This document shows, one piece after another, positions 6,914 through 10,776 of a stretch of 10,776 bases of DNA. Every line of letters begins with the position of its first letter. The first letter of the stretch is position 1. Made by a program: the position numbers and the translations under genes. Below the pieces are notes generated by a model. It worked only from the letters and a program-made list of their open reading frames with translations. It had not been told where the DNA came from and ran no database searches. This DNA is from an uncultured Prevotellaceae bacterium (GTDB taxonomy: Bacteria; Bacteroidota; Bacteroidia; Bacteroidales; Bacteroidaceae), in contig OMXX01000116.1 of assembly GCA_900315105.1 (NCBI GenBank), forward strand, positions 1 to 10,776. Reading direction: 5' to 3'.

Positions 6914-6935
6914 TTAGATAAATTTTGTATCTTTG
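6905..6935 (+). promoter_or_regulatory. consensus Bacteroidota promoter for the HAD gene
   Basis: TTTG at 6905-6908 and TATCTTTG at 6928-6935 are separated by 19 bp, a full consensus match. The -33 box overlaps the end of the preceding gene. Transcription should start near 6940, so the leader before ATG 6951 is only about 10 nt. Confidence 0.8.
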
Positions 6936-6950
6936 CAGAAAATTGTAATT

Positions 6951-7724
6951 ATGGGAAAGAAAGAAATAGAACATATTTATCCGCTGACTATTGTTAAGGA
7001 CAGGTATGGTGGTGGTTATTCTAAAGGGCATTATCTTGCCTTCAATCTGGAAGCTTGGGAGATACCCGAGGACGTCAATGGGAGCGATGTCGATTGTATT
7101 TGTTTTTGGGATGAGGAAGCAAAGGAGTATGCCATTGGTAAAGGCGATACAGCACAAGAGGCCATCGATGATTTAGCCAGAAAGTTACAGCCTGCTGAAA
7201 ATGCCATTAACATGGAGAAATATCTGTTTCTGGATTTTGATGGGGTGCTGAATACTGGTAAATATGCCAGGCAGATGAAACGCGAGGGCATTGATCCCTT
7301 TGATGAGTTTGGGGCGATGTTCGACCCAGAGGCAATAGCCAATCTGAAGCATATCGTAGAGTTGACGGGCTGTAAGATCATCCTCTCTTCGACATGGCGT
7401 AATGAAGGAATCATGCGAATGAGGGAGCTTTGGAAGGAGCGTGGTTTGCCTGGCGAAATTTACTCCATGACCCCTATCCTACTCAGCAGCTCTTTCTAAG
7501 ATGCCATGACTGGTGATATGATGGGTATGCCATTGCGCGAGGCAAAAGCATTGGAGATCAATGCCTGGCTAGATCAGAATGCAGGTAGGGATTATAGTTA
7601 TGTCATCCTCGACGATGAGGATTCTTTCTTCCCCAACCAGCAGGATCATCTGGTGTTGACTGACGATAAAGAAGGATTAACCGATCGAAAAGCCCAGAAT
7701 GCCATCTGGATTCTGAATAGTTAG
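6951..7724 (+). pseudogene. HAD-domain protein with N-terminal HicB-like domain, interrupted by in-frame TAA
   Basis: The frame from ATG 6951 reaches TAA at 7497-7499, then continues in the same frame without shift to TAG 7722-7724, giving two open pieces (6951-7499 and 7500-7724, with a possible restart at ATG 7506). Residues 1-80 hold a small domain (TIVKDRYGGGYSKGHYLAFN and GKGDTAQEAIDDL), similar in pattern to HicB-like folds. From about 88 it is a HAD domain of the type found in 'Swiss Army Knife' RNA-repair proteins. The nucleophile motif is FLDFDGVLN (93-101), LSSTWR is at 145-150, and after the stop come YVILDDED and QQDHLVLTDDKEGLT, which complete the active site. A single base change (for example TAT or TAC to TAA) explains the break. 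As it stands neither half contains the full catalytic set. ATG 6951 suits the short leader from its promoter. Confidence 0.75.
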
Positions 7725-7755
7725 ATTTTTTCTTCTGATTTAATAATCTTCTATG

Positions 7756-7787
7756 AGGTGTGCCCCAATCCGGCGCACCTTTCTCTT
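7756..7787 (+). terminator. hairpin and T-tract, unit 2 (terminator and/or operator)
   Basis: AGGTGTGCC (7756-7764) pairs with GGCGCACCT (7772-7780) with one T-G wobble around the 7-nt loop CCAATCC, followed by TTCTCTT. The spacing to the -7 box, 31 bp from the first stem base, equals that in unit 1. It lies 31 nt after the end of the HAD gene. Confidence 0.65.
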
Positions 7788-7794
7788 ATCTTTG
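7787..7794 (+). promoter_or_regulatory. -7 promoter box TATCTTTG, unit 2
   Basis: TATCTTTG is a full match to TAnnTTTG, again without a TTTG -33 box at the proper spacing. The following leader, GCAGCGTGAACTAATAAATA and on, is nearly the same as that at 8037-8058, so the repeat covers hairpin, promoter and leader. Confidence 0.65.
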
Positions 7795-7814
7795 CAGCGT
7801 GAACTAATAAATAT

Positions 7815-7985
7815 ATGATGATGGTTATGAATAGTCAAGAAGTTGTAAGGCAACAGCACTTAAAAGAAATTCTGGGAAAGAAAGAAGGGAGAGGAATGTC
7901 TTTTACAGACATCATAAGTTGTATGGGAAGCTCTTTATTTGTGCTCCTACGACTATGTCTCAGAAGGCTAAAAAGCTCATTTTGA
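7815..7985 (+). CDS. small ORF (56 aa), probably a frameshifted remnant
   Basis: This short frame lies directly downstream of promoter unit 2, with starts at ATG 7815, 7818, 7821 or 7827, and ends at TGA 7983-7985. The first 40 residues look like ordinary soluble protein (EVVRQQHLKEILGKKEGRGM, then SFTDIISCMGSS). The last 15 are Leu/Arg-rich and look out of frame. From about 7943 another frame reads APTTMSQKAKKLILIICR, which follows on better from SSLFV. A one-base loss near 7941-7943 would explain this. The alternative frame then runs into the next promoter, so the rest of the gene has been lost. No family recognised. It is either a decayed gene or a real short one. Confidence 0.45.
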   Translation: MMMVMNSQEVVRQQHLKEILGKKEGRGMSFTDIISCMGSSLFVLLRLCLRRLKSSF

Positions 7986-7996
7986 TTATTTGCCGC

Positions 7997-8023
7997 AAGG
8001 TATGCCTCGCTCTTGCACACCTT
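7997..8023 (+). terminator. hairpin, unit 3 (terminator and/or operator)
   Basis: AAGGTATGC (7997-8005) and GCACACCTT (8015-8023) form a stem with one mismatch and a 9-nt loop, followed by TATCTTA. The first conserved A of AGGT (7998) is 31 bp before the -7 box, as in units 1 and 2. The stem sequence is conserved but the loop is not. Confidence 0.6.
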
Positions 8024-8028
8024 TATCT

Positions 8029-8036
8029 TATCTTTG
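8029..8036 (+). promoter_or_regulatory. -7 promoter box TATCTTTG, unit 3
   Basis: TATCTTTG at 8029-8036 matches TAnnTTTG. The leader GCAGCATGAACTAATAAGTA and on matches that of unit 2. The leader is about 20 nt to ATG 8062. This promoter probably serves both DUF6557-like genes. Confidence 0.65.
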
Positions 8037-8061
8037 CAGCATGAACTAATAAGTATATACA

Positions 8062-9060
8062 ATGACGTATAGTGAATTGTTACATCAGGTGTCGTTTGAC
8101 GAGATTGCCCCATATATTAGAAAATATGGTAGCAAGGGTTGTAGCTTGGTTTGGTATAAGATCCACTACGATATGCTTCGTCAGTTAGAACCTCATTTAG
8201 ATGAAGATGACGAGGGAACGGCAACCATTAGTAATGCTGAACTCGAATACGATTGGGAGGAACCTCATCTTGATGCATATCCGATGGAGGGTGCCTTGTG
8301 GGAGTCTTGTTTGGCTAAAGAGTTGAATGTTAATGAAGATGTAAATGCCACTTGGGCAGAAATAGCTGCATGCTGCCTTTGGCACACCTCCTACTATGGT
8401 TTTACACAAGCCCAGAGAGACGAGACCAATGAGAGGCTTCATTATTATGGAAAGAATATGCTCGATTATGATATTACCAAGATAAGGGCAAAACGGGCAA
8501 AGGAAATCGTAGAAAGTAAAGGATTCCACGTCCCATCAGTAAAAGAGATGCTGAAGGTTCCTGCATTTAAAAATGAAATCAAAAAAAGGATTGATAAGGT
8601 CAGGAATCTTCATTATCACATGTCCCATCGTCATAACTGGAGACGAATAAAAAGAAGAGTCATTCATAACCAATATTGGGAAAGAGTGTTGGACTTATGT
8701 GATGTGATAAAAGAATTTGAAAAAAAGGAATATGCTATCTCCAAAGACTCTATTAGAGAGCTGTTTGATGCCAATCACTTCGAAACATACAAGTACGAAT
8801 CATATACGGATGAGGGAAGTAATAGGGCCGGATGGTTCAAGGAATTGATTGAGAAATACGAAGCTTTCAAAAGAGGTTTCTATCACAATGCCATCTTCTG
8901 CTTTACTGTATCTTCTGAGCATGAACCAACAATGGAAGAAATGTATTCTATCAACGAAATATTTACTTTGTATGATGATAGTTACAGATTGAATTGGGAC
9001 ATCAATTATGACGAAAGCTTAGGCAGTAGAATGAGAATGACGGTTATCAGTTATGAATAA
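8062..9060 (+). CDS. DUF6557-like protein, paralogue A (332 aa)
   Basis: The N-terminal third matches the pattern I associate with Bacteroidota DUF6557 proteins: SFDEIAPYI (11-19), an acidic stretch, WESCLAKEL (80-88) and AACCLWHTSYYGF (102-114). Function of this family is not established. The middle is basic (MSHRHNWRRIKRRV, about 192-205) and could contact nucleic acid or an acidic partner. The C-terminal part has a beta-rich segment AIFCFTVSSEHEPTMEEM that is also found in the next gene. No signal peptide or membrane segment. ATG 8062 follows promoter unit 3 by about 25 nt. The next gene begins 12 nt after its TAA and is a diverged paralogue, so this is a tandem duplication in one operon. 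Family name recalled rather than searched. Confidence 0.75.
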   Translation: MTYSELLHQVSFDEIAPYIRKYGSKGCSLVWYKIHYDMLRQLEPHLDEDDEGTATISNAELEYDWEEPHLDAYPMEGALWESCLAKELNVNEDVNATWAEIAACCLWHTSYYGFTQAQRDETNERLHYYGKNMLDYDITKIRAKRAKEIVESKGFHVPSVKEMLKVPAFKNEIKKRIDKVRNLHYHMSHRHNWRRIKRRVIHNQYWERVLDLCDVIKEFEKKEYAISKDSIRELFDANHFETYKYESYTDEGSNRAGWFKELIEKYEAFKRGFYHNAIFCFTVSSEHEPTMEEMYSINEIFTLYDDSYRLNWDINYDESLGSRMRMTVISYE

Positions 9061-9072
9061 AACACATAGAAT

Positions 9073-10029
9073 ATGAAATTGAAAGAACTTTTTGACAAGT
9101 ACACGTTTGATGATATTGTACCTTATCTCAAAGAGATTATTACTGATAATCCCAACTCGTTGCCCGACTTTAGAATGGCATTTGACGAGTTGCGGATGAT
9201 GAAACCATCGGATGAAGACTGCGACGATATCTTGATAAAAGAGTTTTTGGATAATGATGGTAATATACTGGCTAATCCTGTTTGTTGGAATCTTGGTTAC
9301 TCTTGGGACGAATGTCTTGCCAAACGTGTGGTAATTGATAATGATTACCCTCTGGATGGTCGTTATGTATTAGCAGGTTGTTTATGGGAGATGACCTTCT
9401 ATGGTTTTAGTAATATGCCTGATGAGGAGGTGGAGATTTGCTTCTCTATTCCAAAAGAACCTAAAAACAAATATGATAAGGCGCTGTACAAATTGCAACT
9501 CAGCCATTGGAAACATACTACACCACGCAGATATAGATGGAAGGGGCATCCACTCTGTACTGATATTGACTATCGTGAAAGAGAAAACAAAAATCGCAGC
9601 AAACGCAAGCGCGACTATCGTGTGGAATGCAGGGAAAAATATTTGGAGATGCATAGTCAGCGAGAGAACTTCATTCTGAAGCTAACCCATTGTGGCGCCT
9701 TTCAGCGAGAAGATGTGGATTATCTGCATCAGGTGGATGAGGGCCAGTATTTCCCTTACGACTCTCGCACACGGGATGTTAGCAAGCGTATTGACTATAT
9801 TTTGGAATCCATCAACAAGTACCAGGATGTAGACTTCTCGCCATATAATGATGCGATTATCTGTCTGCGTGCGTCGTCTGAGTATCCTGTAACAGAGGCT
9901 GAGAAAGAGAAGCTGTTGGCAGGGTTGCCTGAACGTCTGAAAGCAATTCCTATCAAAATCGGCTTAGGCACGAAAGAGACGATGAAGAAGGAAGTGGAAA
10001 TGATGCTGTTTTTAAACGTTATCAAATAA
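9073..10029 (+). CDS. DUF6557-like protein, paralogue B (318 aa)
   Basis: It shares its architecture with the preceding gene: TFDDIVPYL (11-19), WDECLAKRV (78-86), AGCLWEMTFYGF (101-112) and, near the C-terminus, AIICLRASSEYPVT against AIFCFTVSSEHEPT in paralogue A. Sequence between these blocks has diverged strongly. The middle holds a very basic stretch (RERENKNRSKRKRDYRVECR, about residues 167-190), a possible nucleic-acid contact region. Codons in the second half are slightly more G/C-rich than in paralogue A, which may indicate a different recombination history. ATG 9073 is 12 nt after the previous stop, with no promoter between, so it is co-transcribed from 8029. Function unknown. Confidence 0.75.
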   Translation: MKLKELFDKYTFDDIVPYLKEIITDNPNSLPDFRMAFDELRMMKPSDEDCDDILIKEFLDNDGNILANPVCWNLGYSWDECLAKRVVIDNDYPLDGRYVLAGCLWEMTFYGFSNMPDEEVEICFSIPKEPKNKYDKALYKLQLSHWKHTTPRRYRWKGHPLCTDIDYRERENKNRSKRKRDYRVECREKYLEMHSQRENFILKLTHCGAFQREDVDYLHQVDEGQYFPYDSRTRDVSKRIDYILESINKYQDVDFSPYNDAIICLRASSEYPVTEAEKEKLLAGLPERLKAIPIKIGLGTKETMKKEVEMMLFLNVIK

Positions 10030-10034
10030 AGCGT

Positions 10035-10175
10035 ATGTTGATAGAATATAAGAACCACAAGATCTTCAGAGATCAATGTCAGCATCAACGCACCAAGTCC
10101 TTGATAAGATTAGCGCAACGCGCACCATTGCAACATGCACCATTTGAGAATTGTGAATTTGGGGGAGAAAGGTGA
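10035..10175 (+). CDS. possible small ORF (46 aa) after paralogue B
   Basis: ATG 10035 is 5 nt after the stop of the preceding gene, so it could be translated by coupling. The frame ends at TGA 10173-10175. The product (MLIEYKNHKIFRDQCQHQRT onward) is basic with several His and Gln and has no recognisable domain. It may be chance or a remnant. I would keep it only as a candidate. Confidence 0.3.
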   Translation: MLIEYKNHKIFRDQCQHQRTKSLIRLAQRAPLQHAPFENCEFGGER

Positions 10176-10185
10176 ATTTCAATTT

Positions 10186-10237
10186 TATTATATATTATAT
10201 TATATATATTATAATATATATAATATAATATATAATA
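10186..10237. repeat. 52-bp perfect palindrome of only A and T
   Basis: Bases 10186-10237 equal their own reverse complement with no central loop. Allowing one mismatched pair (10185 with 10238), symmetry extends to 10183-10240. There is not a single G or C in it. In DNA it could extrude as a cruciform; in RNA it would form a 26-bp A-U hairpin. It lies just after the accessory genes and about 110 bp before the HU promoter. No gene spans it. Confidence 0.95.
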
Positions 10238-10261
10238 TAAAGACTTCCTCCTGATTTTGAC

Positions 10262-10310
10262 GTTTTCGAAATGTTGCGTGTTGCTAAGTTGCTCGTTTCA
10301 CCTCGAAAAC
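10262..10310. repeat. inverted repeat GTTTTCGA / TCGAAAAC enclosing three GTTGC copies
   Basis: GTTTTCGA (10262-10269) and TCGAAAAC (10303-10310) are perfect 8-bp inverted copies 33 nt apart. Between them GTTGC occurs at 10273, 10280 and 10288. A/T-rich near-repeats (AATAATCGAAAA, AATAATTCGAAAA) follow, immediately before the promoter. These could be regulatory sites for the HU gene. Confidence 0.4.
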
Positions 10311-10345
10311 TGCTCAAAAATAATCGAAAAATAATTCGAAAAAAA

Positions 10346-10377
10346 TTTGGTTTGTATTGGAATTTTTTGTACCTTTG
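10346..10377 (+). promoter_or_regulatory. consensus promoter for the HU-family gene
   Basis: TTTG at 10346-10349 and TACCTTTG at 10370-10377 are 20 bp apart, a full match to the Bacteroidota consensus, with an A-rich stretch upstream. Transcription should begin near 10382, leaving a leader of about 170 nt. Confidence 0.8.
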
Positions 10378-10381
10378 CACT

Positions 10382-10554
10382 GTCATTATGAAAGACGCAC
10401 AGATGCATGATTAAGGAGAAATTTTGCTAGATTTAAATCTAGATTTTGCGCGCATTAATGGTAGCAAGATTTTAATTTAATAGTGCCTCTAAAAGCGCTT
10501 GAAAGCGACAAAGAAAAACTTTAACATTAAACTATTCGAACACACAAATGAATT
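10382..10554 (+). promoter_or_regulatory. long 5' leader of the HU-family gene
   Basis: No gene fills this stretch. It contains an 8-codon frame (ATG 10388 to TAA 10414), an AAGGAG just after it, and a 16-bp perfect palindrome CTAGATTTAAATCTAG (10427-10442) flanked by direct copies of ATTTTGC (10421-10427 and 10443-10449). The rest is A/T-rich and unstructured by eye. Leaders this long on nucleoid-protein genes often carry post-transcriptional control; here that is inference. Confidence 0.5.
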
Positions 10555-10776
10555 ATGGCTATTAAAGTAATTGCACAACTGCGTGAAGTGAAAATTGGTA
10601 AGAATCCGGGTAAGAAGTTCGTGATGCGTCCCGACCTCTACGTGCCCATCACCGAAAAGAAGGTGTTCCAGGAGGCTGCTACCCACTCAGGTATCTCATC
10701 TGGTGTGATCAAGGCGGCTTGGGATGCTGCTGGCGAGGTGATCCGCACCTGGGCAACCGAAGGTCACTCTATCCCC
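10555..10776 (+). CDS. HU/IHF-family histone-like DNA-binding protein (5' part, runs off the edge)
   Basis: ATG 10555 opens a frame of 74 codons with no stop before the window ends. The start MAIKVIAQLREVKIGKNPGK and later FVMRPDLYV and VFQEAATHSGISSGVIKAAW match the Bacteroidota 'HU-HIG' type of HU-like protein, a longer relative of HU in which an N-terminal strand region precedes the helical body (family usually about 120-170 residues). These small basic proteins dimerise and bend DNA, acting in nucleoid organisation. Codons are clearly more G/C-rich at third positions than in the accessory genes to the left (CGT CCC GAC CTC TAC GTG CCC ATC), as expected for a well-expressed core gene. The nearby ATG at 10548 is excluded because that frame stops after five codons. 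Confidence 0.85.
   Translation, partial: MAIKVIAQLREVKIGKNPGKKFVMRPDLYVPITEKKVFQEAATHSGISSGVIKAAWDAAGEVIRTWATEGHSIP

Noticed and set aside
2185..7499. Stop-codon reassignment as an explanation for the in-frame TAG (2185) and TAA (7497)
   Set aside because: TAG, TAA and TGA all end other genes here at natural positions (196, 456, 1373, 4663, 9058), and the two cases involve different stops. Local mutation or recombination explains them better.
5697..8023. Integron-type attC sites for the repeated hairpins
   Set aside because: The stems are short, lack the paired R/L box structure and extrahelical bases of attC, sit at a fixed distance from -7 boxes, and no integrase gene is present.
5697..8036. 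Invertible promoter flanked by inverted repeats
   Set aside because: The inverted repeat lies on one side of each -7 box rather than flanking it, and no matching distal copy or recombinase is seen.
7835..8113. Minus-strand open frame opposite the small ORF
   Set aside because: It runs through promoter unit 3 and into the start of the DUF6557-like gene, and its composition is Ser/Cys-rich shadow coding.
10195..10386. Minus-strand open frame through the A/T palindrome
   Set aside because: Its residues are mostly Tyr/Ile repeats produced by the palindrome, with the rest crossing the HU promoter; it has no protein-like character.
10489..10686. Minus-strand frame opposite the HU-family gene
   Set aside because: The + strand frame matches a known family, and this frame also crosses the leader.
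1..10776. CRISPR arrays, tRNA or rRNA genes, insertion sequences or transposases
   Set aside because: I found no regularly spaced repeats, no cloverleaf-like sequence or rRNA stretch, and no transposase or integrase motif by eye.

Overview
The window looks like a chromosomal accessory segment from a Bacteroidales bacterium, probably Prevotella or a close relative. The main evidence is the promoters. Several intergenic gaps carry the Bacteroidota -7 box TAnnTTTG, some with a TTTG-like -33 box about 19-20 bp upstream (near 472-503, 6905-6935 and 10346-10377). Starts generally lack Shine-Dalgarno sequences, and the genes that can be recognised (HU-like protein, paired DUF6557-like proteins, HAD 'Swiss Army Knife' phosphatase-like protein) are typical of that group. 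Every convincing gene is on the + strand.

Layout. 1-198 is the 3' end of a gene entering from the left, followed by a small overlapping gene (189-458). A promoter at 472-503 then starts what looks like one operon to 5643. It holds an acidic helical-repeat protein (530-1375), a protein with uracil-DNA-glycosylase-superfamily features (1417-2187), a large DUF262-DUF1524 (GmrSD-like) nuclease (2293-4665), a coupled N-terminal scrap resembling a phospholipase-D-like nuclease (4662-4784), and a GIY-YIG nuclease (4795-5643). This is the most interesting part: a candidate defence module combining a base-excision-like protein with two nucleases, which would suit attack on modified phage DNA. That role is inferred from families and gene order.

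5697-10029 is a run of small accessory genes: a tandemly duplicated ZapA-like protein (5764-6225), a 31-codon tail peptide (6248-6343), an unrecognised 185-residue protein (6356-6913), a HAD-domain gene broken by an in-frame stop (6951-7724), a small, probably decayed ORF (7815-7985) and two DUF6557-like paralogues (8062-9060, 9073-10029). Three of the gaps share one unit: a hairpin of the AGGTGTGCC / GGCACACCT type with its first conserved base exactly 31 bp before the -7 box. It looks like a terminator or operator fused to a promoter. A 93-bp coding tail is also repeated 91% identically at 2188-2280 and 6251-6343, each copy ending 12 nt before the next gene. Gene scraps, repeated junctions and nonsense or frameshift damage suggest a segment repeatedly rearranged by recombination.

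10030-10554 is mostly non-coding. It contains a 52-bp perfect A/T-only palindrome, then a strong promoter with a long leader ahead of a conserved HU-family DNA-binding protein gene that runs off the right edge. That gene is probably where ordinary chromosome resumes.
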